From Salinispirillum sp. LH 10-3-1 (GTDB taxonomy: Bacteria > Pseudomonadota > Gammaproteobacteria > Pseudomonadales > Natronospirillaceae), in assembly GCF_030643825.1 (NCBI RefSeq), contig NZ_CP101717.1, positions 2,811,673 through 2,875,672 on the forward strand: a stretch of 64,000 bases of DNA, read 5' to 3'. Below are positions 38,509 to 47,858 of this stretch, piece by piece. A program made the translations under genes and the position numbers. Each line of letters begins with the position of its first letter. Within the stretch, counting starts at the first letter, position 1. The notes below the pieces were generated by a model, which saw only the letters and a program-made list of their open reading frames with translations, was not told the DNA's origin and did not search any database.

Positions 38509-39546
38509 TTACACCTTTAACGGGCTTTTTAGACCGATCCAAGCCCCCAATAAAATCCCACCGATGGCTACAAAAGAAGTGAGTGCCAAGGTCGAAAAGC
38601 CGGTCAGCCCTTGACCGATACTGCACCCTAATGACAATACGCCACCTACGCCCATCAGGATTCCTCCTGACACAGAGCGCTGCATATGTTGTGGTGACGA
38701 GAACGTCTCCCACTGAAAGCGACCGCCAAGCAGCGCCATAACGAAGCTACCCACAATCACCCCTCCCACAACAGCAATACTGAACGTCGGTGCCATGCCG
38801 GTAGCGATCATCAAGTACTGAACACTATCCCCAATGGGCGCAATGAAGGTTAAAGATGCCAAGCGCACAGGCGTGAAGAAGTCATCACCTAGAACGCCGG
38901 TCACCCACCAACCTGCCGCCACAAGCAACCCCATGACCACGCCGCTGGTGAGATCAGGACGCGACGCTAAAAACGCTTTGTTGCGTAACGCCCAGAACGC
39001 CAGAAGGCCAGATAAGACGGCGGTACACAGCCACAGTGCCAGCTTAGGATCTACGTTAGCTTGGGTTAGCATGCCCGGCAAACTGCGCGCCGGAAGCCGA
39101 ACGGTGCTAATACCTTCCAGCCACAGGCGGATCGGGGCAAGCACCCCAGACATCGTCATGTAAGCGGCGATACCCAAACACAGCAACACCACGAAGGAGC
39201 GCAGATTGCCTTGACCAAGCAGCACCAAGGAGCGCGCCCCGCAGCCATTAGCCAGTACCATGCCATATCCAAACAGAGCACCACCGAGCGGCACCAGCAG
39301 CCACGACATGGACGGCTGCAAATACAGCGCCCGGTCGAGGCTGAGGTCGGTCACCAAGGTGAGCAGCTGGCTCGCCAGCAACGCTACAGCCATGGCCAAC
39401 GCAAAGGCCCGCAACTTACGACCATCGCCCTGCACCCAAGCGTGTTGCAGGCCACGCATCAGGCAAAAGCCTGTACGCTGCCCCACGCCGCCCATCAGCA
39501 AGCCGATCAAACCACCACCCAATAACACCAGCTCTGTGTTGCTCAT
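38509..39546 (-). CDS. YeeE/YedE family (TsuA-like) sulfur compound transporter
   Basis: 345 residues, about nine spans. YeeE/YedE proteins import thiosulfate or related sulfur compounds through conserved cysteines. Visible motifs: RTGFCLMRGLQ near residue 25, NGCGARSLVLLGQGNLRSF near 99, and SLGCSIGQGLTGFSTLA near 309. Neighbours SoxYZ and FccAB support a thiosulfate or sulfide link. The start has only a weak ribosome site (AGAGC). Confidence 0.88.
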   Translation of the reverse strand: MSNTELVLLGGGLIGLLMGGVGQRTGFCLMRGLQHAWVQGDGRKLRAFALAMAVALLASQLLTLVTDLSLDRALYLQPSMSWLLVPLGGALFGYGMVLANGCGARSLVLLGQGNLRSFVVLLCLGIAAYMTMSGVLAPIRLWLEGISTVRLPARSLPGMLTQANVDPKLALWLCTAVLSGLLAFWALRNKAFLASRPDLTSGVVMGLLVAAGWWVTGVLGDDFFTPVRLASLTFIAPIGDSVQYLMIATGMAPTFSIAVVGGVIVGSFVMALLGGRFQWETFSSPQHMQRSVSGGILMGVGGVLSLGCSIGQGLTGFSTLALTSFVAIGGILLGAWIGLKSPLKV

Positions 39547-39604
39547 GCTCTACTACTCGACTTCACATGCAAATAAAGGTCAGCCAAAAACCTCGGAGGC
39601 TAAA

Positions 39605-39688
39605 ATCTGGCTAGGCAAAAATGTCCACTAACGCGCAGCTTACTAAAAGTAAGTGAGCGTTTTGAGGACATTTTTAACAACGCCAGAT
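39605..39688. repeat. Structured extragenic repeat, copy 2
   Basis: Arms ATCTGGC/GCCAGAT and AAAAATGTCC/GGACATTTTT enclose the core AACGCGCAGCTTACT with hairpin CTTACT/AGTAAG and GTGAGCGTTTTGA. The core matches copy 1 at 18184-18371, while both arm pairs have entirely different bases. It lies between the YeeE start and the FccB stop. Confidence 0.75.
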
Positions 39689-39703
39689 CGAGAAAAGAGG
39701 CTT

Positions 39704-41026
39704 TTAGGCGTTAGTGCCCCACGCATCCTGACAAATCGCATTGTACCAACTGTGCGCATACTGCGCTTCTGCGCGCCGCACACTGCGATCCGCCTGACGC
39801 GGGCTCAAACCGCCTGATCCAGGCACTTCCTGAATATTACCTTCCGCATTGAGGTTGTAGATGCCGGCCACGGACACACCATAATCTGGTGCGATCAAAC
39901 TGTAGCAGGTGTTGGTGAAGTACGGTGCTGGCGCATCACGGCTGTCCAACGACGCCACGATAGCAGCTGCGGCCACTTTTGCTTGCGAGTTAGCGCAGAA
40001 CCCTGACTTCGGCATCGGTGCGGCGACGGTCGCATCACCAACTACATAGATGTCTGCCGCCAGTTGCGACTCAAACGTCTGTGCTTTCACTGGCACCCAA
40101 CCACTGCTGTCGGTAACACCGGCACGATCGGCAATCCAACCCGCCTTCTGCGCTGGAATCACGTTCAGCACTGCCGCCTGATGGCGCGTGCCAAACTCAG
40201 TCTCTACTTCGCGACGTGCGGCATCTACCCGTGTAACCCGACCGTCGTTTGACAGGCCAACCCACTCAATACGGTCGCCGTACAGCGCGTTCCAACCGTC
40301 GGTGAACAGGCCTTGCTTAGAGAACGCATCCTTAGGGTCGAGAATCAAAATCTTCGAATTGGGTTTATGCTGCGAAAAGTAGTGCGCAACCATACTGGCA
40401 CGCTCGTAAGGGCCAGGAGGGCAGCGGTACGGGTTCGGTGGAGCAACCATCACAAACAAACCGCCGTCTTCCATGCTTTCCAATTGGCGCTTCAGAATCT
40501 GCGTTTGTGAACCGGCTTTCCACGCATGCGGTGCCAATTCAGCGGCCGCTTCGTCATACCCTTCAATAGCATCCCAACGCATGTCGATACCCGGCGACAT
40601 CACCAAACGGTCGTACTGCAAAGTGTTGCCGTTCGCCAAGCTGACCGTGTGGTTCACGGCGTCAATGTCTTCCGCCAGCGTATGAATCACACGGACACCG
40701 TACACATTGCGCAGTTCATCGTAACCATGGCCAATCTCTTCAAACTGGCGAATACCACCTAAGTATAGGTTGCTGAATGGGCAGGTATAAAAGGTACGCG
40801 CAGGCTCAACCAGAGTAACGTCGATATTCGGGTTGGCGCGCTTAATGTACTTTGCGGCCGTAGCACCGCCGAAGCCGCCGCCGATGACCACTACGCGACC
40901 GTCAACCTGCCGTCGGCTACCAATGGTCGCACAGGCGCTCAATGTCGTCAGTGCGCCCACAGCGCCAACACCTTTGATAAGAGTACGACGGGAAACACCC
41001 TGCTTGCTCAAATTCTTGTCAGTCAT
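39704..41026 (-). CDS. Flavocytochrome c sulfide dehydrogenase-like flavoprotein (FccB/SoxF)
   Basis: 440 residues. A Tat signal with twin arginines (SRRTLIKGVG) and a following LSAC site suggest export, possibly as a lipoprotein. FAD site VVVIGGGFGGATAAKYI; redox cysteines in YTCPFSNLYLGG and NPYRCPPGPYER; second FAD site VVGDATVAAPMPKSGFCANSQ. FccB oxidises sulfide to sulfur, passing electrons to its cytochrome partner, encoded 14 bases upstream. AAGGAG precedes the ATG. Confidence 0.92.
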   Translation of the reverse strand: MTDKNLSKQGVSRRTLIKGVGAVGALTTLSACATIGSRRQVDGRVVVIGGGFGGATAAKYIKRANPNIDVTLVEPARTFYTCPFSNLYLGGIRQFEEIGHGYDELRNVYGVRVIHTLAEDIDAVNHTVSLANGNTLQYDRLVMSPGIDMRWDAIEGYDEAAAELAPHAWKAGSQTQILKRQLESMEDGGLFVMVAPPNPYRCPPGPYERASMVAHYFSQHKPNSKILILDPKDAFSKQGLFTDGWNALYGDRIEWVGLSNDGRVTRVDAARREVETEFGTRHQAAVLNVIPAQKAGWIADRAGVTDSSGWVPVKAQTFESQLAADIYVVGDATVAAPMPKSGFCANSQAKVAAAAIVASLDSRDAPAPYFTNTCYSLIAPDYGVSVAGIYNLNAEGNIQEVPGSGGLSPRQADRSVRRAEAQYAHSWYNAICQDAWGTNA

Positions 41027-41040
41027 GTGATGACTCCTTA

Positions 41041-41358
41041 TCAGTTGCCAACACTGGCGAAGTAGCGGGCAATTTCAGCGAGTTCTTCATCGGTGAAACC
41101 CTTGGTAATGCGGCCCATAACGGTGGATGGAATACGATCGTATTTAAAATTCAGTAACTGAGTTTCCAGAGCTTGTGCCGGGCGGTTAGGAAAACCACTC
41201 AAGCGACCATCGGTACCATGGCAGCCAGCGCAACCACCGGCCAGCACAGAGGACTGCAATTGTGCCGCTGTTAATGCTTGCTGCTCGGCCACCACCGTCC
41301 CGGCGATCAATGCGCTCGATACGACGAGCGCACCCATTGTTGTTTTTATCATTCTCAT
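41041..41358 (-). CDS. Single-heme cytochrome c, likely FccA-type partner
   Basis: 105 residues from the ATG at 41358 (AGGAA upstream); a start at 41412 lacks a signal-like beginning. A signal peptide ending VVAEQ is followed by one heme site CAGCH and a distal Met region (STVMGRITKGFTDEEL). It is the first gene of the cluster and precedes the flavoprotein gene, so it is the probable electron acceptor. Di-heme FccA is known elsewhere; here only one site is present. Confidence 0.9.
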   Translation of the reverse strand: MRMIKTTMGALVVSSALIAGTVVAEQQALTAAQLQSSVLAGGCAGCHGTDGRLSGFPNRPAQALETQLLNFKYDRIPSTVMGRITKGFTDEELAEIARYFASVGN

Positions 41359-41490
41359 GCTTACGTTCCTGTCAGCGAAAGTTGGGAACGGAGCGCTCGC
41401 ACGCGCGATCACCCCTACACAGCACCATAATATAGACTGCCACGTGACCGCCGTCTAATCACTATAGAGCATATACTTATTAAGAAACTT

Positions 41491-43212
41491 CTAAGCAAAT
41501 GCCGACAATTCGCTGCCCTCTCTTGTGCATTGCAATGCTGCATTGCATCCTGCCGCGACCGCTTCCAGCGCCGTGCGCACAATATCGCTGCCCGTGGCGC
41601 AACCCCAATAGGTTGCACTACCCATGGTCAATTCCACAAAGGCCACCGCGTCGGCATCTTTATCATGCCCTAAACTGTGTTCCGCATAGTCGTCCACTTC
41701 CAGACTCAAACCGCAATGGCTGTTAATGGCATTGACCCACGCTGCCAGTGGGCCCTGGCCTTGCCCGACCCAGGTCTGTACTTGCCCATGAAAACGAACC
41801 TCTACGGCCAGCTGGTCTTTGCCGTCACGTGCAGCGTTCAAGCGATAACTTTCAATTTCCAGTGGTGCCTGGCGACAATATTGCTCATTGAAGGCCGCTT
41901 CTATCCAGTCCGTACGGATCTCTTTTGACGAACGCTCGGACTCCTGTTGCACCACCTGACTGAATGCCACCTGAAGCGCGCGCGGCAACCGGAACCCGGT
42001 TTGCTGCTCCAGCAAATACGCCACACCACCTTTGCCCGACTGAGAATTCACACGGATCACCGCCTCATAATTGCGGCCCAAGTCGGCTGGATCAATCGGC
42101 AGATAAGCCACTTCCCACGGGTCATCGGATTGGCGGGCATCCAAGCATTTTTTGATCGCGTCCTGATGACTGCCCGAGAACGCCGTATACACCAGCTCAC
42201 CAATGTAGGGATGACGCGGGTGCACGGGCAAGTTATTGCACTCGGTATACACCTGTTCGATCCGGTCTACATCGGCCAAATACAGTTCAGGGTCTACCCC
42301 ACGCGAATACAGATTCATCGCCATGGTGAAGATGTCCATATTGCCGGTGCGCTCGCCATTACCCAGCAAGGTACCTTCAACACGATCCGCACCGGCCATG
42401 ACAGCCATTTCCGACGCCGCGATTCCGGTACCTCGGTCATTATGGGTGTGTACGCTCAGCACCACGGCATCGCGATAGGCCAACGCCCGGTGCACGCGCT
42501 CCACTTGGTCCGCAAACACATTGGGTGTACTCATTTCAACAGTGGCGGGTAAGTTAATGATGGCTTTGGCATCGGCTTTGGGCTGCCACACATCCAGCAC
42601 CGCATTGCACACCGATATGGCGTATTCCAATTCGGTACCGGTGAAGCTTTCCGGCGAGTACTGAAAACGCCACTGGGTGTCCGGGTATTGCATGGCGTAG
42701 TTTTTCACCCAGCGCGCGCCTTGACGCGCCAGGTTCCGAATGGCGTTCATGTCTTGGCGAAAGACCTGTTGACGCTGCACGCGCGATGTGGAGTTGTACA
42801 CGTGCACGATGGCCTTTTTTGCCCCTTGCAAGGCTTCGTAAGTGCGAGCGATCAGCGGCTCGCGTGCTTGCACCAATACCTGGATGGTCACATCGTCGGG
42901 AATACGGTTTTCTTCGATCAGTTTGCGACAGAAGTCGAACTCGGTTTGCGACGCCGATGGGAAGCCGATCTCAATTTCTTTGAACCCCATGTCCACCAAC
43001 AATTCAAACATGGTGACTTTCTGCGGCACAGTCATGGGGTCAACTAAGGCTTGGTTGCCGTCGCGCAGGTCGACGCTGCACCAGATGGGCGCCTGGGTGA
43101 TCACTTGGTCTGGCCAAGTACGGTCAGGTAATACGGGGGCGTCGTAGGCGACGTATTTGCGGTGGTCGAACGAGGAACGAATGGTCTTTGGCGTGTTGGT
43201 CGATGTGCTCAT
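41491..43212 (-). CDS. leuA: 2-isopropylmalate synthase
   Basis: 573 residues, the longer LeuA type. It condenses acetyl-CoA with 2-ketoisovalerate, the first step of leucine synthesis. Catalytic blocks SVDLRDGNQALVDPM (metal/catalytic Arg-Asp) and VLSVHTHNDRGTGIAASE are intact; GTLLGNGERTGNMD follows. The C-terminal ~150 residues form the regulatory domain that senses leucine. A leucine-rich leader peptide lies 87 bases upstream, giving a second, transcriptional, level of control. Confidence 0.96.
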   Translation of the reverse strand: MSTSTNTPKTIRSSFDHRKYVAYDAPVLPDRTWPDQVITQAPIWCSVDLRDGNQALVDPMTVPQKVTMFELLVDMGFKEIEIGFPSASQTEFDFCRKLIEENRIPDDVTIQVLVQAREPLIARTYEALQGAKKAIVHVYNSTSRVQRQQVFRQDMNAIRNLARQGARWVKNYAMQYPDTQWRFQYSPESFTGTELEYAISVCNAVLDVWQPKADAKAIINLPATVEMSTPNVFADQVERVHRALAYRDAVVLSVHTHNDRGTGIAASEMAVMAGADRVEGTLLGNGERTGNMDIFTMAMNLYSRGVDPELYLADVDRIEQVYTECNNLPVHPRHPYIGELVYTAFSGSHQDAIKKCLDARQSDDPWEVAYLPIDPADLGRNYEAVIRVNSQSGKGGVAYLLEQQTGFRLPRALQVAFSQVVQQESERSSKEIRTDWIEAAFNEQYCRQAPLEIESYRLNAARDGKDQLAVEVRFHGQVQTWVGQGQGPLAAWVNAINSHCGLSLEVDDYAEHSLGHDKDADAVAFVELTMGSATYWGCATGSDIVRTALEAVAAGCNAALQCTREGSELSAFA

Positions 43213-43299
43213 GGCTCAGTCTACTCTCTTTAATATTTGGATATTTCAGTGCTTGGCGGCAAGAGATGAGGTGACTGAGCACCGCCAAAAACACACGGC

Positions 43300-43380
43300 T
43301 CAGCCTCCGGAGGGCAGTCGTAGTAGGCCGAGTAGGTTGACCCGTAAGGTCTGCAAGATAGGTGTGGTGAATAACAACAT
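43300..43380 (-). CDS. Leucine-rich leader peptide of leuA (attenuator)
   Basis: 26 codons from an ATG at 43380, ending 87 bases before leuA. Eight of 26 residues are Leu, with a dense cluster (NLLGLLRL) written in part with CTA codons, the hallmark of leu-operon attenuation leaders. Downstream sequence can pair in more than one way (CTGAGC/GCTCAG, and TTGGCGG/CCGCCAA), as needed for alternative structures; a clean T-run terminator was not seen. I infer ribosome stalling at the Leu codons raises leuA expression. Confidence 0.75.
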   Translation of the reverse strand: MLLFTTPILQTLRVNLLGLLRLPSGG

Positions 43381-43495
43381 GGTTTTCTAAGCTCTGATGG
43401 TTTTTCGAATGTTTCGGGTCTTGCGATGTGTCAGGCAGGGCCTAACGGACGATCAGAGTAGTCGTAGGAGGGATAGCAGTTGTACGAACGAGCGA

Positions 43496-43552
43496 GTTGT
43501 CTTCATGCGTTAAACCTTAACGAGTTCAACGCATGAAGACAACCCCTTTTTT
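43496..43552. terminator. Long perfect hairpin between metQ and leuL
   Basis: GTTGTCTTCATGCGTT pairs perfectly with AACGCATGAAGACAAC (16 bp, 16-base loop). A six-T run follows on the plus strand; on the minus strand it lies about 30 bases past metQ. It probably ends metNIQ transcription and shields leuL. Confidence 0.75.
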
Positions 43553-43582
43553 ACTCAGCCGGGCTGAGCGTGAATACGTCGC

Positions 43583-44368
43583 TTAAAACGCCGGTACGAC
43601 CGCGCCTTCATAACGCTCTTCAATGAACGCCCGCACGGCTTCACTGCGCAGCGCATCACGCAACGCCAACAACGCTGGGTTGTCTTCTTGCCCGGCGCGC
43701 GTCACCAGAATGTTCACGTACGGTGAGTCGGTGCCTTCAATGATCAAGGCATCGTCCATTGGGTTCAAGCCCGCTTCCAGTGCGTAGTTGGTATTGATCA
43801 GCGCCAAGTCGACTTGGTTCAGCACCCGCGGCAAGGTGGCCGCTTCCAATTCATTGAAACGCAGGTTTTTAGGGTTCGACACGATATCACGTGGACTCGC
43901 CGTAATACCTGCGTCCGGGTTTAACGTAATCAAGCCAGCGGTTTGCAACAACAGCAACGCACGGCCACCGTTGGTGACGTCGTTTGGAATGGCTACCTGA
44001 GCGCGGTTCGGCAAATCGTCCAAGCTCTCGTGGCGATTGGAATAGACCCCAAAAGGCTCCACATGAATACCCGCCACACTGACCAACGTGGTGTTGCGAC
44101 TGCTATTGAAGCTGTCGAGATATGGCTGATGCTGAAAGAAGTTGGCGTCCAAACGGCGCTCCACCACCTGCACATTGGGCTGCACGTAATCGGTGAACAC
44201 GCGAATTTCCAGCTTAATGCCCTGGCTTTCCAACACAGGTTTTACCTGCTCCAAGAGCTCTGCATGGGGTACCGCCGTGGCCGCTACACTGAGTGTTTGC
44301 GTTTGTGCCTGCGCCGAGAATGCAGCCAAAGCTGCCCATACGGTCAAGACAATGAATAAACGTTTCAT
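43583..44368 (-). CDS. metQ: Methionine ABC transporter substrate-binding protein
   Basis: 261 residues of the NlpA/MetQ family. A signal peptide ends SAQAQ without a lipobox cysteine, so this MetQ is probably a free periplasmic protein rather than a lipoprotein. Family blocks VAATAVPHAELLEQVKPVL, NANFFQH-like DANFFQHQPYLDSFN, AIPNDVTNGGRALLLLQ and the C-terminal NILVTRAGQEDNPAL. It binds methionine and delivers it to MetNI. It is last in metN-metI-metQ. Confidence 0.92.
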   Translation of the reverse strand: MKRLFIVLTVWAALAAFSAQAQTQTLSVAATAVPHAELLEQVKPVLESQGIKLEIRVFTDYVQPNVQVVERRLDANFFQHQPYLDSFNSSRNTTLVSVAGIHVEPFGVYSNRHESLDDLPNRAQVAIPNDVTNGGRALLLLQTAGLITLNPDAGITASPRDIVSNPKNLRFNELEAATLPRVLNQVDLALINTNYALEAGLNPMDDALIIEGTDSPYVNILVTRAGQEDNPALLALRDALRSEAVRAFIEERYEGAVVPAF

Positions 44369-44445
44369 GTGAGTATTACTCCTAATATTTAACGATCAAT
44401 AAAAAGTCGATGTAAAACGATGACGGTGCTACCTATCTAATGACT

Positions 44446-45123
44446 TCACCGCCGAGAAAAATGCAACACCAAGCGGTCACCCAAGGACTGCAATACTTGA
44501 ACCAGCAACAACAGCAGAACCACCGTGACCACCATAACGTCGGTCTGAAAACGCTGATACCCAAAGCGCACCGCCAAGTCACCCAGCCCGCCAGCCCCAA
44601 CCACACCCGCCATGGCGGTGTAGGACACCAACGTAATGGCCGTCACCGTCGTCGCCGCTATGATGCCCGGTCGCGCTTCCGGCAACAGCGCATGCACAAT
44701 GATTTGGCGCGTTGACGCCCCCATAGCCTGCGTGGCTTCGATGATGCCTTTATCCACTTCACGCAAGGCAGACTCCACCAAGCGCGCAAAGAACGGCGTA
44801 GCACCGGCCACCAGTGGCGGAATGGCACCCGCAACCCCGAGCGATGTCCCGGTAATCACCAAAGTCAGTGGGATCATCACAATCAGCAAAATGATAAAGG
44901 GCAGAGAACGTAAGGCGTTCACCAACACCGACAGCACTTGGTACAACACCTTGCGCTCAAACATCTGGCGCGGGCTGGTCAAGAACAACAGCACGCCCAG
45001 AGGCAAACCCAACAGCACGGTAAACAATAACGAACCACCCAGCATCATCAGGGTGTCCATGGTGGCCCAGCCGATGTCGTACCAGTCGACATTGACCAAC
45101 AGTGCGCTCATAAAGTCGTTCAT
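44446..45123 (-). CDS. metI: Methionine ABC transporter permease
   Basis: 225 residues, five spans. The permease EAA loop reads [25 protein letters not shown], and the start ([29 protein letters not shown]) is typical of MetI. It overlaps metN by four bases (translational coupling) and is followed by metQ after a 77-base gap. Confidence 0.94.
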   Translation of the reverse strand: MNDFMSALLVNVDWYDIGWATMDTLMMLGGSLLFTVLLGLPLGVLLFLTSPRQMFERKVLYQVLSVLVNALRSLPFIILLIVMIPLTLVITGTSLGVAGAIPPLVAGATPFFARLVESALREVDKGIIEATQAMGASTRQIIVHALLPEARPGIIAATTVTAITLVSYTAMAGVVGAGGLGDLAVRFGYQRFQTDVMVVTVVLLLLLVQVLQSLGDRLVLHFSRR

Positions 45124-46142
45124 GCGCGAATCACCTCCACGGTTACCTGTGCCTCTTGAAACAGTGCGATGGCAGCGGAGCTGTCTCCATCGACCAGCGC
45201 CACGGTGAACTGCCCGTAGGGCGTATCCTTAATGCGGTCTACACGCGCCTGCAAAATCCGGTAATCAACGCCGGTCTGGCGCGCTACGGCACCTAACAAC
45301 GGCAAATGCGTATGCTCACCCACCGTGGTTAAGCGCACCACTGTGCCGGGAACACTGCCGGTAATGGCCGCGAATTCATCACCTTCGGATAAGTCGCTGC
45401 TGCGCTCGGCTTCTTGCACAAAACGCTGTGTCGTCGGGTGTTGCGGATGCAAAAACACCTCGCTGACCGGGCCTTGCTCCACAATAGCCCCCGCGTCCAT
45501 CACCGCCACGTGGTCACACACCTTACGGATGACTTCCATTTCGTGGGTGATGATGACGATGGTCAGGCCCAGCTCACGGTTCAGTTCCGCCAGCAAGCTC
45601 AATACCTGACTCGTGGTTTGCGGGTCGAGAGCACTGGTGGCCTCGTCACACAGCAGAATACTCGGGCCGGTAGACAACGCACGCGCAATGCCGACCCGCT
45701 GCTTTTGACCACCCGACAACTGCGCAGGGTATTTATCCGCGTGCTCACTGAGACCGACACGCGCTAACAACTGGGCGACTCGGGCTTTAATTTCCGCCCG
45801 CGTATGATTACCGCCCAACATCAAAGGCATACCCACGTTTTCCGCCACGGTTTTAGAGGACAACAGATTGAAGTGCTGAAAGATCATGCCGACCCGTTGC
45901 CGAAAGCGCCGCAAACCCTGCGCCGACAGCGCCGTGACTGCTTCGCCATCCACCTTAATAGTGCCGCCGGTCGGCTCTTCCAGCCGGTTGATCAGACGCA
46001 GCAGCGTGCTCTTTCCCGCCCCTGAATGACCAATCAAACCAAAAACTGTTTTTGCCGGAATCACCAAATCACAGGGCTGCACTGCGGGTACAGCCACCCC
46101 GGCCACCCGATACGACTTGTGAACCTGTTGAAACTCAATCAC
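45120..46142 (-). CDS. metN: Methionine ABC transporter ATP-binding protein
   Basis: 340 residues from a GTG at 46142, chosen because GAGG lies 9 bases upstream and the protein then starts [10 protein letters not shown] as in the family. Walker [11 protein letters not shown], signature [15 protein letters not shown], Walker [13 protein letters not shown], and the C-terminal ACT-like NIL domain (about 260-340) that senses methionine. No MetJ box or known SAM riboswitch was recognised upstream. Confidence 0.94.
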   Translation of the reverse strand: MIEFQQVHKSYRVAGVAVPAVQPCDLVIPAKTVFGLIGHSGAGKSTLLRLINRLEEPTGGTIKVDGEAVTALSAQGLRRFRQRVGMIFQHFNLLSSKTVAENVGMPLMLGGNHTRAEIKARVAQLLARVGLSEHADKYPAQLSGGQKQRVGIARALSTGPSILLCDEATSALDPQTTSQVLSLLAELNRELGLTIVIITHEMEVIRKVCDHVAVMDAGAIVEQGPVSEVFLHPQHPTTQRFVQEAERSSDLSEGDEFAAITGSVPGTVVRLTTVGEHTHLPLLGAVARQTGVDYRILQARVDRIKDTPYGQFTVALVDGDSSAAIALFQEAQVTVEVIRA

Positions 46143-46336
46143 AAACAACTTACCTCAACTATGCACGCCCGAAAGGACGTGGCACCGAAATGGCCGCGCA
46201 TAGTACGGTTTTATAGCGCCATTGAAAACGATGTATTTTTCATATGCTTAGAAGGTTGTGACTATCGTGGGGCGGAAGGAGAGACGGCGCCCCAGAAGGG
46301 CACGCCGGGAGTGTTATGGCATTCTATATGGCTGCA

Positions 46337-46639
46337 TCAGCCCGGCTTTATCGGAGTACCAGCCAGATCACCAACCACCGTTGTCCAGGGTCGTATACGG
46401 TAACCTGTCACCAAGCCATTGCGGACGTAGGGGTCTGCCTCGGCAAAGCGTTCGATAACATCGGGCGACTCAACATCGAAGATCAACACAGCACCGTCGG
46501 CTGGCTCCGCTAATGCACCCGCCAAGACTATCTGGCCCGCGCCTTGCGCTGCCCAAGCCATTGCAAGGTGTTCGTCGCGGAACTCGCTGCGGCGCTCTAG
46601 GTAATCCGCCGAATAGTCGTAGAATAAAATGTAATGCAT
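46337..46639 (-). CDS. YciI-like protein
   Basis: 100 residues, the usual length. It begins MHYILFYDY and has the family histidine in FRDEHLAMAW and the DP(Y/F)VRNGLVTGYRIRPW ending. YciI proteins are small ferredoxin-like folds of uncertain, perhaps hydrolytic, role. It lies upstream of metN on the same strand with a 194-base gap, probably a separate unit. Confidence 0.9.
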   Translation of the reverse strand: MHYILFYDYSADYLERRSEFRDEHLAMAWAAQGAGQIVLAGALAEPADGAVLIFDVESPDVIERFAEADPYVRNGLVTGYRIRPWTTVVGDLAGTPIKPG

Positions 46640-46813
46640 GAGTGCCTCTCAAAGTTACGTTAAACCTAAGCAAGTAAAGAAATCTATAGCATCGCTCTTT
46701 TCTCGACAACACTCCTGACAGAAGGGGCCTACGAGCAAGCAAAGGTCTATTAGCCATTACTGACTGTCCCAGCTATCCTCTGAGGTTCATTTTTGCACAC
46801 CAGGTACCGACTC

Positions 46814-47707
46814 ATGCGTATTTTATTTACCGGAGGCAGTGGTAAGGCTGGCCGTCATGCCATCGCCTATCTGATTGAACAAGGTCACCATGTTACGAAC
46901 GCAGATATCATCCCGCTGGATATGCCAGGGGTAGATTCACTGCAGGTGGATCTAACCGACGCTGGGCAGGTATTCAACGCCCTGCACGCCTACGCCAATT
47001 TCGATGAGCTGGAACCCGGCACCGGCATACCGGCCTACGACGCCGTAGTGCACTTTGCGGCCATCGCTCGCATTCTGCTGCGCCCGGACAACGAAACCTT
47101 TCGCATCAATACCATGAGCACTTACAACGTGCTGGATGCGGCAACCAAACTCGGCATTCGCAAAGTGATTTTCGCCTCTTCCGAAACCACCTATGGCGTT
47201 TGCTTCGCCGATGGCGAGAAGAAACCGGATTACATTCCCATTGATGAAGATCATCCGACCGTTCCTCAAGACAGCTATGCCATGTCCAAGGTTGTCAACG
47301 AAGCGACCGCCCGTTCCTTTCAGGCCCGCAGCGGTTTCGACATTTACGGCTTGCGCATCAACAATGTGATAGAGCCGCACGAATACGCCATCAACTTCCC
47401 GGCCTTTATGGACAACCCTGCCCTGCGCCGCCGCAATATATTTGCCTATATCGACGCGCGCGACCTGGGCCATATGGTCGACCGCTGCCTGAAAACCGAT
47501 GGACTGGGTTATGAAGTCTTTAACGTCGCCAACGACGACCTATCGGTGGGCATCAGCAGCCAAGAAGTCATTGATCGTTTCTATCAAGGTGTACCGCAAA
47601 AACGAGAAATGTCACCCAACGAAACCTTCTACGACAACACCAAGGCCAAGCGTCTGGTTGGCTTTGCCCCTAAGCACTCTTGGCGCGACGTGCTGAAACC
47701 TCAATAA
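46814..47707 (+). CDS. NAD-dependent epimerase/dehydratase family protein
   Basis: 297 residues from the ATG at 46814. An extended SDR: cofactor site FTGGSGKAGRHAIAYL, catalytic YAMSK (Tyr and Lys four residues apart, near residue 156), SSETTYG before it. Sugar-nucleotide or uronate substrates are typical; the substrate cannot be read here. A single gene between yciI and the OYE gene. Confidence 0.9.
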   Translation: MRILFTGGSGKAGRHAIAYLIEQGHHVTNADIIPLDMPGVDSLQVDLTDAGQVFNALHAYANFDELEPGTGIPAYDAVVHFAAIARILLRPDNETFRINTMSTYNVLDAATKLGIRKVIFASSETTYGVCFADGEKKPDYIPIDEDHPTVPQDSYAMSKVVNEATARSFQARSGFDIYGLRINNVIEPHEYAINFPAFMDNPALRRRNIFAYIDARDLGHMVDRCLKTDGLGYEVFNVANDDLSVGISSQEVIDRFYQGVPQKREMSPNETFYDNTKAKRLVGFAPKHSWRDVLKPQ

Positions 47708-47858
47708 TCCCGAAGATGGGCCTCTGGTGGCGAGTTCTTGATGGTGAGAACACGGTTGAATTACTGCTCGGTTGGCCCCACGTCATGTAACACATGCATT
47801 TACATATAAGTGGTGCACTACTCACCACCTGTCCGTTTCTTACAGAGATTTTTACTCG

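Noticed and set aside
43157-43390. 77-codon plus-strand ORF upstream of leuA
   Set aside because: It is antisense to the leucine leader peptide and the leuA start, with no signal of its own.
46149-46336. SAM riboswitch or MetJ boxes upstream of metN
   Set aside because: I looked for the conserved SAM-I core and AGACGTCT repeats on the minus strand and saw neither.
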